Shown one piece after another: positions 25,917 through 33,610 of a DNA stretch of 64,000 bases. The translations under genes were made by a program, and so were the position numbers. The notes beneath the pieces are model-generated. The model made no database searches. It was not told where the DNA came from and saw only the letters and a program-made list of their open reading frames with translations. The stretch spans positions 49,860 through 113,859 of the forward strand of contig JAMPFK010000006.1 of assembly GCA_023664485.1 (NCBI GenBank), read 5' to 3'. This DNA is from Bacteroides fragilis (GTDB lineage: Bacteria; Bacillota; Clostridia; Lachnospirales; Lachnospiraceae). Numbering within the stretch: the first letter of the stretch is position 1; every line of letters starts with the position of its first letter.

Positions 25917-27455
25917 TTAACCGAAAATCTTCTCCATCGTCTTGCGCATTCCAATCGCGCGGATGTCCGTCAGATAAGAAACGATCGCGTCTTCCACGCC
26001 TGCGGGCGCGCTCAGATCCTGTCCCCAGAAATCCTCGTTGGCAAGTACCGCATGCGCAAATTCCGCAGGCTCTTTGCTGCTGTTTTCCGCGAAGAACTCA
26101 AGTACCGCGGCATCGTCCATAACATTGTATTCCTGTCCGTCGCGATGTCCGATCAGCGCCTTGTCCCTGATTTCCGTTCCGGTATAGAACGCCATCAGCG
26201 CCGCGAGCGAGAATGCCAGATGCGCCGGAACCCTGCCTTCTTTCTCGATATAGCCTAAGAAGCTCGGCATACATCTCGCTCTCCATTTGGAAACGGAGTT
26301 CAGTGAGATCGATAAGTGCGCATGTTTTACATACGGATTGTTAAATCTTGTCAGGACTGCTTCCGCGAACTCCTCAAGCTCCTGTCTGGGAAGCGTCAGG
26401 GTCGGAATAACCTCGTCGAAAATCGTCGCTTTGATAAAGTTCAGAATCAGCTCGTCATTCATGGACTCTAATACGATATCGTTTCCGCACAGATAGGAAG
26501 CCAGTACGAAAGACGTATGCGCGCCGTTCAGGATGCGGACTTTCCTCTGCTTGTACGGTTTCTGGTTGTCTGTAAAGATGACCGGAAGCCCTGCCTTTGG
26601 CAGCGGCAATTCATCGCTGATATCCTTTGCGCTTTCAATTACCCAGAGTGCAAAAGGTTCGCCCGTTACGATCAGGTTGTCCTGATAACCGAATTCCTTA
26701 CAAAGCTCCTCAGCCTCATCTCTCGGATATCCCGTAACGATTCTGTCTACCAGCGTGGAAGTGAATACGCAGGCGCCGTTAATCCATGCGGTAAAGCCGT
26801 CCTCCAGATTCCACAGCTTTGCGAGCTTTAATACGCATTCTTTCAGGTGGATCCCGTTATCGTCGATCAACTCTACCGGCAGCATTATCAGGCCTTTATC
26901 CTGTGCTCCGTCAAAATGTTTATACCTTTCATATAAGAACTTCGTCAGTTTGCCCGGATAAGTCCTGGGCGGATTCAGCTCTATTTTGTCCGTGTCGTCA
27001 TAAACGATGCCAGCCTCCGTCGTATTGGAAACGATGAAGCGCAGCGTGTCCAGCTTCGCGAATTCCGCATATTTCTCATACTCGCCATAAGCGTCTACAA
27101 CATCCGTTACGCTCGTTACGATACGGTTGATCCGCCTGGGCTCGCCGTCTACGATTCCTCTCAGCTGTACCGTATACTGGCACTCCTGTTGATGAAAGCG
27201 ATCCAGCGTACCGAATTCGATCGGTTTTACCAGCACGATATCACCGTCAAATTCTCCCTTTTCATTGGCGATATCGATCATATAATCGACGAATGCGCGC
27301 AGGAAGTTACCCTCTCCGAATTGAAGCACCTTGACCGGTCTTTCTTTTTTCCCCGTTTTCTGTTTGCTTAAAAGTTCCATTTGCTGCAAAATCTCCTTTC
27401 CCCATATCGGCCGCTCTTGTTTTTCGTGCATTTCTTCAAATGTAAGCAGTTTCAT
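25917..27455 (-). CDS. uxaB: Tagaturonate reductase (altronate oxidoreductase)
   Basis: UxaB reduces D-tagaturonate to D-altronate with NADH, the second step of galacturonate breakdown. The 512-residue product belongs to the mannitol dehydrogenase family, with the N-terminal cofactor motif VLQFGEGNFLRAF and the catalytic-region segment KVRILNGAHTS. It is the first gene of the uxaB-uxaA-reductase operon and divergent from the LacI regulator. The start codon is preceded by an A-rich leader with no clear Shine-Dalgarno sequence, unlike its neighbours, so translation may be modest or start differently. Confidence 0.95.
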   Translation of the reverse strand: MKLLTFEEMHEKQERPIWGKEILQQMELLSKQKTGKKERPVKVLQFGEGNFLRAFVDYMIDIANEKGEFDGDIVLVKPIEFGTLDRFHQQECQYTVQLRGIVDGEPRRINRIVTSVTDVVDAYGEYEKYAEFAKLDTLRFIVSNTTEAGIVYDDTDKIELNPPRTYPGKLTKFLYERYKHFDGAQDKGLIMLPVELIDDNGIHLKECVLKLAKLWNLEDGFTAWINGACVFTSTLVDRIVTGYPRDEAEELCKEFGYQDNLIVTGEPFALWVIESAKDISDELPLPKAGLPVIFTDNQKPYKQRKVRILNGAHTSFVLASYLCGNDIVLESMNDELILNFIKATIFDEVIPTLTLPRQELEEFAEAVLTRFNNPYVKHAHLSISLNSVSKWRARCMPSFLGYIEKEGRVPAHLAFSLAALMAFYTGTEIRDKALIGHRDGQEYNVMDDAAVLEFFAENSSKEPAEFAHAVLANEDFWGQDLSAPAGVEDAIVSYLTDIRAIGMRKTMEKIFG

Positions 27456-27474
27456 ATTTGTATTTTTTCACATT

Positions 27475-27499
27475 TTTTCCAATAAGTCAATATGTATTT
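27475..27499. promoter_or_regulatory. Imperfect inverted repeat in the uxaB leader/promoter region
   Basis: TTCCAATA and TATTTGGAA face each other about nine bases apart in the AT-rich space upstream of uxaB. It is a possible operator for the adjacent LacI-type regulator, or a chance feature of AT-rich DNA. Confidence 0.3.
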
Positions 27500-27603
27500 G
27501 GAACAATTTTTATATTTTTTATAGGTTCCGCGGCAATATTTTAAATTTTTTTACATTTCGAACAGATTCTACAAAGGTTTTTATATTTTTCAGGGATTTT
27601 ATA

Positions 27604-27632
27604 TTGCTTTATTTTTCTTCATAATGTATAAT
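27604..27632 (+). promoter_or_regulatory. Promoter of the LacI regulator and uxaC-kduI genes
   Basis: TTGCTT (27604-27609) and a perfect TATAAT (27627-27632) are separated by 17 bases. Transcription would start near 27639, just before the LacI-type operator at 27647. Confidence 0.65.
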
Positions 27633-27646
27633 AGGCTCAATCATAT

Positions 27647-27660
27647 TGTAACCGTTTTCA
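27647..27660 (+). promoter_or_regulatory. cre/LacI-family operator upstream of the LacI regulator gene
   Basis: TGTAACCGTTTTCA matches the catabolite-responsive element consensus TGWAANCGNTNWCA at every fixed position. It lies about ten bases after the expected transcription start, a roadblock position. It could be bound by CcpA or by the LacI-type protein encoded just downstream (autoregulation). Confidence 0.65.
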
Positions 27661-27723
27661 TAAGCATGGTTACTGGAATTTTTGATAACAGATCCGCACA
27701 GGCGGATAAGAGGTGGCGCGCGA

Positions 27724-28740
27724 ATGGCAATGACGATCTATGACATTTCGCAGAAAGCCGGCGTATCGACCGCAACGGTCTCCCGCGTATTGAACGGCAG
27801 CGGAAATGTCAGCCCATCCACACAGAAAAAGGTAATGGATATCATCGAAGAGTATGGCTATATACCGAATGCTTTCGCACGCGGCATGGGACTTCGTTCG
27901 TTAAAAACGGTGGGTATTTTATGCGCCGATTCTTCCGATCTGTTTACCGCCAGGGCCATCTATCTTCTGGAGCAGGAGCTGCAGGCGAACGGATATGAAT
28001 CCCTGTTATGCTGCACCGGCTTTAACCTCGGCGTAAAAAAGAATTATCTGAATCTGATCCTTTCCAAGAAGGTAGACAGCATCATCCTGGTAGGCTCGAA
28101 TTTTATCGCCCCGACGGAACTGGAGAACGAATATCTGAATGAAGCCGCTTCCCATGTCCCGATCATGCTGTTGAACGCTTCCTATCATCATCCCAATGTA
28201 TACAGTACCCTGTGCGATGACGGCGCTTCCATGTATGAAGCCGCTTCCGCAATGATCCGCTCCGGGATTTCCGATATCATTTATCTGTATAATTCCAGCT
28301 CCTACAGCGGCCTGAAAAAATTGCAGGGGTTCCGTTCCGCGTTAGAGGAAAACGGTATTTCCTCTTCCCCGCAGAATATCTGGTTCTATGACGGGAAGCC
28401 GGATTCCATTGGGGATATCGCGGATTTTATTGAAAAAATCGCCGATGGCGGCGTCGTTTTCCACGGGCTGCTCGCCGCCGATGATTCGCTGGCGGCCGGC
28501 GGAATCAAATATGCGCAGCGCAGGGACCTGCGCATCCCGGAGGACTTTTCCGTCATCGGCTATAACAATTCCGTCCTCACGGCCTGCTGTACCCCGGAGC
28601 TGACTTCGGTGGATAACTGTCTGGAAACGCTGGCGCATCAGCTCGTACAGACGCTGCTGCATGTCCTGGCCGGCGAAGAAATGCCGAAAAAAGTCGTTTT
28701 TTCCGGAAAACTAATAGAACGCGGCACTACGCGTTTATAA
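27724..28740 (+). CDS. LacI-family transcriptional regulator of galacturonate genes
   Basis: The 338-residue protein starts with a LacI helix-turn-helix (TIYDISQKAGVSTATVSRVL) and a hinge region, followed by a periplasmic-binding-protein-like effector domain. The ATG at 27724 follows AGAGGTGG; a longer frame from 27682 lacks a site. It is divergent from uxaB and directly upstream of uxaC, kduI and the DhuI-like gene, so it most likely represses uronate catabolism until a pathway intermediate is present. The operator-like sequence at 27647-27660 is a probable target. The effector is not evident from sequence. Confidence 0.9.
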   Translation: MAMTIYDISQKAGVSTATVSRVLNGSGNVSPSTQKKVMDIIEEYGYIPNAFARGMGLRSLKTVGILCADSSDLFTARAIYLLEQELQANGYESLLCCTGFNLGVKKNYLNLILSKKVDSIILVGSNFIAPTELENEYLNEAASHVPIMLLNASYHHPNVYSTLCDDGASMYEAASAMIRSGISDIIYLYNSSSYSGLKKLQGFRSALEENGISSSPQNIWFYDGKPDSIGDIADFIEKIADGGVVFHGLLAADDSLAAGGIKYAQRRDLRIPEDFSVIGYNNSVLTACCTPELTSVDNCLETLAHQLVQTLLHVLAGEEMPKKVVFSGKLIERGTTRL

Positions 28741-28779
28741 AAATTTAAAACAATACAAATTTAAGAAAGGGGCACTATC

Positions 28780-30186
28780 ATGAAACAATTCATGGACAAA
28801 AACTTTTTACTCTCCACGGAAACTGCGCAGAAATTATATTTCGATTACGCAGCGGAAACACCGATTCTGGATTACCACTGCCACATCAATCCGCAGGAAA
28901 TCTATGAGGACCGGAAATTTGAGAACATCACGCAGGTCTGGCTGGGCGGCGACCATTACAAATGGCGTTTTATGCGTTCCTGCGGCGTAGACGAATACTA
29001 CATAACGGGCGGCGCGCCGGACAGGGAAAAATTCCTGAAATGGGCGGAATGCCTCGGAAAGGCGATCGGTAATCCGCTTTTCCACTGGTCCCATCTGGAA
29101 CTTCGGAAATATTTCGGTTACACCGGCGTACTGAACAAAAAATCCGCCGAAGAAGTATGGGAGCTGTGCAATAAAAAGCTGGCCGATCCTTCCATGACCG
29201 TCCGCAATATCATCAGGCAGTCGAATGTTACGCTGATCTGCACGACGGACGATCCGGTAGATTCTCTGGAATGGCACAAAAAACTGGCCGACGACGATTC
29301 TTTCGACGTACAGGTGCTTCCCGCATGGCGTCCCGATAAGGCCATGAATATTGAAAAACCTGCCTTTACGGAATATCTTGCGACGTTATCGGATGTATCG
29401 GGCGTAAAGATCGATACCTTCGCAGATCTGCGCAGGGCTCTGTCCGTCCGCATGGATTTCTTCGCATCCATGGGCTGCTCCGTTTCCGATCATGCGCTCG
29501 AATATGTGATGTATGCGCCGGCTTCCGAAGAAGAAATCGAAGGAATCTTTTCCAGACGGCTTTCCGGCGGCAGCGTAACGCGTGAAGAAGAATTAAAATT
29601 CAAAACGGCTTTCATGATCTTTGTCGGCAAAGAATATGCGAAACGCGGCTGGGTAATGCAGCTCCACTATGGCTGTAAGCGCGACAACAATACGCTCCGC
29701 TTCAATGAGCTCGGCCCGGATACCGGCTATGACTGCATTAACAATTACGCGCCTTCGGCAGAAATGGCGGACTACCTGAACGCTTTGATTCATACGGACG
29801 AGCTTCCGAAAACGATCATTTACAGCCTGAATCCGAACGACAATCAGGCCATCGGCACGATTCTCGGCTGTTTCCAGGATTCCACCGCCGTCGCGAAGAT
29901 CCAACAGGGTTCCGCATGGTGGTTCAACGATCATAAGACGGGTATGCAGGATCAGATGATTTCTCTTGCGAACCTCGGCAATCTGTCCGGTTTCGTCGGA
30001 ATGCTGACCGATTCGAGAAGCTTCCTCTCCTATACGAGACACGATTACTTCCGCAGAATCCTCTGCGACCTGCTCGGCACATGGGTAGAGAACGGGGAAT
30101 ATCCTGCCGATTATGAAACCTTGGAAGAGATCGTGAAGGGCATCTGCTATCATAACGCGGTGAAATATTTTGGATTTAATTTATAA
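28780..30186 (+). CDS. uxaC: Glucuronate/galacturonate isomerase
   Basis: UxaC isomerises D-galacturonate to D-tagaturonate (and D-glucuronate to D-fructuronate). The 468-residue product has the amidohydrolase-like barrel with the metal-site start DYHCHINPQEIYED, WLGGDHYKWR, the MQLHYGCKRDNN block and FVGMLTDSRSFLSYTRH near the C terminus. AAGAAAGGGG precedes the ATG. It lies 39 bases after the regulator gene and 45 before kduI, forming a plus-strand operon that supplies substrate to UxaB and UxaA. Confidence 0.97.
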   Translation: MKQFMDKNFLLSTETAQKLYFDYAAETPILDYHCHINPQEIYEDRKFENITQVWLGGDHYKWRFMRSCGVDEYYITGGAPDREKFLKWAECLGKAIGNPLFHWSHLELRKYFGYTGVLNKKSAEEVWELCNKKLADPSMTVRNIIRQSNVTLICTTDDPVDSLEWHKKLADDDSFDVQVLPAWRPDKAMNIEKPAFTEYLATLSDVSGVKIDTFADLRRALSVRMDFFASMGCSVSDHALEYVMYAPASEEEIEGIFSRRLSGGSVTREEELKFKTAFMIFVGKEYAKRGWVMQLHYGCKRDNNTLRFNELGPDTGYDCINNYAPSAEMADYLNALIHTDELPKTIIYSLNPNDNQAIGTILGCFQDSTAVAKIQQGSAWWFNDHKTGMQDQMISLANLGNLSGFVGMLTDSRSFLSYTRHDYFRRILCDLLGTWVENGEYPADYETLEEIVKGICYHNAVKYFGFNL

Positions 30187-30231
30187 TTTATTTGGGATTT
30201 AATTTATAATTTAAGAAAGGATGATGAAAAA

Positions 30232-31092
30232 ATGGAATTGAGAACAGCGGCATCGCCAAGAGATGTCAAACATTACACAACCGAACGCCTGAGAGAAGAA
30301 TTTTTAATCGACGATTTATTTCAGCCGGATGAGATCAAACTGGTATACAGCCATATCGACCGCATCATTACCGGCTCCGCCGTACCGGTAAAACCTTTAC
30401 AGCTTACCGCGGGCGACGAGCTGCGCGCGCAGTATTTCTGCGAAAGACGTGAGCTGGGCGTTATTAATATCGGGGAGGCCGGCAAAATCACCATCGACGG
30501 CAGGATATACGAGGTCGGCCATAAGGAAGGCATGTATATCGGAATGGGCTCCAGGGATATCGTTTTTGAAAGCGCAGATCCTTCCGCTCCGGCTAAATTT
30601 TATCTGAACAGCGCGCCGGCGCACCGGACCTGTCCTACCGTTCTGATCAAACCGGAAGGCGAAGCGGCGGAAGGCGTCGTCATCGTCAAGGACAGCAATA
30701 AGGTGGAGCTTGGCTCTTTGGAATCCGCAAACCACAGAACCATCTGCAAGTATATTCTTCCGGGCCAGGTGGAGAGCTGTCAGCTCGAAATGGGTATGAC
30801 CAGGCTGGAACCGGGCAGCGTATGGAATACGATGCCGTGTCATACGCATGACAGACGGATGGAAGTATATCTGTATTTCGATATGCCGGAAGACGCTCTT
30901 GTCATGCATTATATGGGCGAACCGACAGAAACGCGCCATATCATCATGCGGAACGAACAGGCCGTTATTTCTCCGAGCTGGTCCATTCACTCCGGCTGCG
31001 GCACACAGGCTTATACCTTTATCTGGGGCATGGTCGGCGAAAATCAGGACTTCGACGATATGGACGACTGCGCAATGAAGGATTTACTGTAG
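30232..31092 (+). CDS. kduI: 5-dehydro-4-deoxy-D-glucuronate isomerase
   Basis: KduI converts 4-deoxy-L-threo-5-hexulose uronate, which forms spontaneously from the unsaturated uronate released by GH105, to DKII. The 286-residue product has the double cupin layout of the family and the zinc-binding motif NTMPCHTHDRRMEVYLYF. AAGAAAGGATG lies upstream of the ATG. A direct duplication of about 20 bases (TTTATAATTTATTTGGGATTTAATTTATAA-like) separates it from uxaC. A second, unrelated isomerase for the same step follows 36 bases later. Confidence 0.96.
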   Translation: MELRTAASPRDVKHYTTERLREEFLIDDLFQPDEIKLVYSHIDRIITGSAVPVKPLQLTAGDELRAQYFCERRELGVINIGEAGKITIDGRIYEVGHKEGMYIGMGSRDIVFESADPSAPAKFYLNSAPAHRTCPTVLIKPEGEAAEGVVIVKDSNKVELGSLESANHRTICKYILPGQVESCQLEMGMTRLEPGSVWNTMPCHTHDRRMEVYLYFDMPEDALVMHYMGEPTETRHIIMRNEQAVISPSWSIHSGCGTQAYTFIWGMVGENQDFDDMDDCAMKDLL

Positions 31093-31128
31093 GAAATGCA
31101 GGAATAAGAAGGGAGTATTTGAGATAAA

Positions 31129-31767
31129 ATGAAAATCGCACTCATTAACGAAAACAGCCAGGCGGCTAAAAACGAGCTGATTTACAATACTTTGAAAGCC
31201 GTCGTAGAGCCGATGGGCCATGAAGTATTTAACTATGGTATGTATTCCGCGGAAGACGAACATCAGCTCACTTATGTACAGAACGGTATTCTTGCCGCTG
31301 TCCTCTTAAACGCCAAAGCCGCCGACTATGTTATCACAGGCTGCGGCACCGGAGAAGGCGCTATGCTCGCCTGCAATTCGTTTCCGCAGGTATTATGCGG
31401 GCATATCGAATCCCCGCTCGACGCTTATCTGTTCTCTCAGGTAAACGACGGCAACTGCATCGCCCTTCCTTTTGCGGAGAACTTCGGCTGGGGCGGCGAG
31501 CTGAACCTGACTTATATTTTTGAAAAATTATTCTGCGCGCCCGGCGGCGGCGGTTATCCGAAAGAACGAGTCGTACCGGAACAGAGAAATAAGAAGATTC
31601 TCGACGAAGTGAAAAAAGTGACGCACAACGATATGGCCTCCATCCTCGGACAGCTCGATGCAGAGCTGGTAAAAGGCGCGTTGAGCGGCGAGCATTTCGC
31701 AGAATATTTCTTCGCGAACTGTCAGGATGAAACGATCGCGGAAGCGGTGAAAAAGGCGCTGGCATAA
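31129..31767 (+). CDS. RpiB/LacA/LacB-family isomerase, DhuI-like
   Basis: The 212-residue protein belongs to the RpiB/LacAB sugar isomerase family; GCGTGEGAMLACNSFP corresponds to the family's GCGTGxGxxxxxNK signature. In streptococci the family member DhuI performs the same 4-deoxy-5-keto-uronate isomerisation as KduI, and its N terminus (MKIALINENSQA) looks very similar. Together with the DhuD-like reductase at 23.5 kb the window holds a complete streptococcal-type route as well as kduI. It ends the operon and is followed by a strong terminator. Confidence 0.85.
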   Translation: MKIALINENSQAAKNELIYNTLKAVVEPMGHEVFNYGMYSAEDEHQLTYVQNGILAAVLLNAKAADYVITGCGTGEGAMLACNSFPQVLCGHIESPLDAYLFSQVNDGNCIALPFAENFGWGGELNLTYIFEKLFCAPGGGGYPKERVVPEQRNKKILDEVKKVTHNDMASILGQLDAELVKGALSGEHFAEYFFANCQDETIAEAVKKALA

Positions 31768-31822
31768 GAGATTCGGCGGAGGAAATCCGGCGGAAGCGGC
31801 GCCTGTGGTATTTTGAAATTGT

Positions 31823-31863
31823 AAAAAGCTATGCCTCGGAGAAATCCGGGGGCATAGCTTTTT
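31823..31863 (+). terminator. Intrinsic terminator of the lacI-uxaC-kduI-dhuI operon
   Basis: AAAAAGCTATGCC (31823-31835) pairs with GGCATAGCTTTTT (31851-31863), extended by TCGGA/TCCGG around a GAAA loop. The flanking A and T runs make it usable in both directions, also for the convergent mntP gene. Confidence 0.88.
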
Positions 31864-31910
31864 ATATCACATTTATATCTTTCTGATGTAATTCATCTGC
31901 GGCTCTCCCG

Positions 31911-32492
31911 TTATACCCCCATAATAAATATCTCCAAACCGATCACTATCAATATCGCCCCGCCGAAAATAGCCGCTTTATTAGAAAATTTTGTCCCGAA
32001 CTTCTTGCCAATCTCCAATCCCGCCATGCAGATTACAAAGGTCACGACGGCAATGATCAGCGCGCACACGAGCGCCATGAGCAGGCCGTATTCCGCAATC
32101 GTAAAACCGACCGACAGCGCGTCGATCGAGGTTGCCACGCCCTGTACAAGAAGCGCGATCAGGCCGAGTTTTGACTTTTCCATTTCCTCCCCCTCGTTCC
32201 GAATGCCTTCCAGAAGCATTTTTCCACCGATAAAAAGCAGTAACGCCAGCGCGATCCAGGGGATAAATTTTTCAAATGCCCGGAAATATTGGACGATCGT
32301 ATGCACGCATACCCATCCGATCATCGGCATCAACGCCTGAAAAAAGGCAAACACTCCAGCGATTCCGCACATTTTCTTTTTTCTCATAGCGGGCTCGTTC
32401 AAGCCGTTCGCGAGCGATACGGAAAAAGCATCCATCGCAAGGCCGACGCCAAGCAGCACACTGTTAAAGAAAAATAACAAATTCCATTCCAT
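31911..32492 (-). CDS. mntP: Manganese efflux pump MntP
   Basis: MntP exports excess Mn2+. The 193-residue product (from the ATG at 32492, with AGGGAGG nine bases upstream) has six hydrophobic helices in two related halves. The family's acidic intramembrane motifs are AMDAFSVSLANG in the first half and SIDALSVGFTIAE in the second. The gene is preceded by a yybP-ykoY riboswitch and a terminator, the standard manganese-controlled arrangement. It interrupts the uronate genes and has no metabolic link to them. Confidence 0.95.
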   Translation of the reverse strand: MEWNLLFFFNSVLLGVGLAMDAFSVSLANGLNEPAMRKKKMCGIAGVFAFFQALMPMIGWVCVHTIVQYFRAFEKFIPWIALALLLFIGGKMLLEGIRNEGEEMEKSKLGLIALLVQGVATSIDALSVGFTIAEYGLLMALVCALIIAVVTFVICMAGLEIGKKFGTKFSNKAAIFGGAILIVIGLEIFIMGV

Positions 32493-32522
32493 CTTTCGTT
32501 CCTCCCTAACCATTCTGTAAAA

Positions 32523-32559
32523 TAAAAAAACCAGGTACAGCTGCAAAAACTATACCTGG
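32523..32559 (-). terminator. Riboswitch-controlled terminator in the mntP leader
   Basis: CCAGGTA (32531-32537) and TACCTGG (32553-32559) form a stem followed on the minus strand by seven to eight T residues. It lies between the riboswitch aptamer and the mntP start, so termination is likely the default and Mn2+ binding relieves it. Confidence 0.82.
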
Positions 32560-32604
32560 ATATTTATCCGGAAGATACGGACCGCATGTATAGTTCCTGC
32601 TATA

Positions 32605-32687
32605 CATGAGTCTCGCAATTTAAAACAAGCCAGACCAGACGGCCAGTATGTTGACTTGCTACGATATACGCTCGCTACTCCCTCATG
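32605..32687 (-). ncRNA. yybP-ykoY manganese riboswitch
   Basis: On the minus strand CATGAG (32687-32682) pairs with CTCATG (32610-32605) as stem P1. Inside are the conserved GGGAGTAGC (32682-32674), GTCAACATACTGGC and GCGAGAC (32616-32610), the hallmark loops of the yybP-ykoY class that bind Mn2+ and Mg2+. A second hairpin, ATGTATAG/CTATACAT (about 32585-32606), overlaps the 3' side of P1 and can compete with it, giving a switch between antiterminated and terminated leaders. The gene controlled is mntP, a known target of the class. Confidence 0.9.
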
Positions 32688-32703
32688 GAATTTGATTGAC
32701 AGT

Positions 32704-32732
32704 ATTCTATCACCGGACGCCCTGTCTGTCAA
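32704..32732 (-). promoter_or_regulatory. Promoter of the mntP riboswitch transcript
   Basis: TTGACA (32727-32732) and TAGAAT (32704-32709) on the minus strand are spaced by 17 bases, about 17 bases before stem P1 of the riboswitch. Confidence 0.82.
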
Positions 32733-32768
32733 ACGCTTTTTCTTTCTCCGGCATTTTCTGTATTTTCC

Positions 32769-32805
32769 CAAAAAATCTCCGCCGCATCCTCAGGAATGCG
32801 GCGGA
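32769..32805 (-). terminator. Intrinsic terminator after kdgA
   Basis: A ten-base perfect stem TCCGCCGCAT (32778-32787)/ATGCGGCGGA (32796-32805) is followed on the minus strand by a T-rich run. It lies 21 bases after the kdgA stop codon and insulates the mntP promoter. Confidence 0.88.
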
Positions 32806-32825
32806 AATTTTTCGATCGGGCGGTC

Positions 32826-33458
32826 TTACTGTGCTCCCGCCTGCTTGCGCGCTTCTTTGCAAAGTTCTGTAATTTTGTCAAAATTTCCTGCAGAAATATC
32901 GGCTTTCTTGCAGATCCAGCTTCCGCCTACCGCAAAAATTGCAGGATTTGCTGCAAATTCCGCTATATTTTCCGTATTAACGCCGCCGGTAGGGATGAAC
33001 TGCATATCCGTGAACGGCGCGGCAAGATTCGTGATCGCCTTTAAACCGCCGTATACATTCGCCGGGAAAAACTTAACGACCCGCAGTCCCATCTTACGCG
33101 CCGCCATGATTTCTGTCGGCGTAACACAGCCGGGCGCTACATCGATCTGATTCTCCACGCACCATTTTACGGTCTCCTCGTCGAATCCCGGCGATACGAT
33201 AAATTTAGCGCCCGCCTCTACCGCGTCTTTCGCCTGCTCAAGATTTAACACCGTACCGACGCCCACGATCATATCCGGGCATTCCGCCGCAACGTTACGG
33301 ATGCTGTCGAGCGCCGCCGCGGTACGAAGCGTGATCTCCATCACGTTGATTCCTCCCGCTAATAACGCTTTGGCTGTGGGAACCGCATCCTTTGCATCCT
33401 CGATGACCACTACCGGCACGATGATGGAACTTTTCATGCTGTCTGTTATACTGCTCAT
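32826..33458 (-). CDS. kdgA: 2-keto-3-deoxy-6-phosphogluconate aldolase
   Basis: The enzyme cleaves KDPG to pyruvate and glyceraldehyde 3-phosphate, the last step of uronate catabolism. The 210-residue product is a class I aldolase barrel with the Schiff-base lysine K129 in VVKFFPAN, E41 and R45 in MEITLRT, and GCVTPTEI and IPTGGVNTEN as substrate and phosphate loops. An AGGAGG sequence precedes the ATG. It follows kdgK on the minus strand with a 152-base hairpin-rich gap. Confidence 0.95.
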   Translation of the reverse strand: MSSITDSMKSSIIVPVVVIEDAKDAVPTAKALLAGGINVMEITLRTAAALDSIRNVAAECPDMIVGVGTVLNLEQAKDAVEAGAKFIVSPGFDEETVKWCVENQIDVAPGCVTPTEIMAARKMGLRVVKFFPANVYGGLKAITNLAAPFTDMQFIPTGGVNTENIAEFAANPAIFAVGGSWICKKADISAGNFDKITELCKEARKQAGAQ

Positions 33459-33506
33459 TTCATATCCTCCTGAAATAATTATATATTCTTTCTTCTATAC
33501 CCTGGA

Positions 33507-33609
33507 AGAATGCCCGTATTCCGGGCATTCTTTCGCGTTAAAAAGATTTACAGCGCAAATCGCAGAACTTCTTAGCGAAACAGCTTTTGCTGTGAGCTTT
33601 AGAAGTTCT
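33507..33609 (-). other. Hairpin-rich gap between kdgK and kdgA
   Basis: Two independent stem-loops lie here: AGAATGCCCG (33507-33516)/CGGGCATTCT (33522-33531), and AGAACTTCT (33564-33572)/AGAAGTTCT (33601-33609) enclosing ACAGC-TTTT-GCTGT. Neither is followed by a clear T-run on the minus strand. They could adjust the ratio of kinase to aldolase message. Confidence 0.55.
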
Positions 33610-33610
33610 T

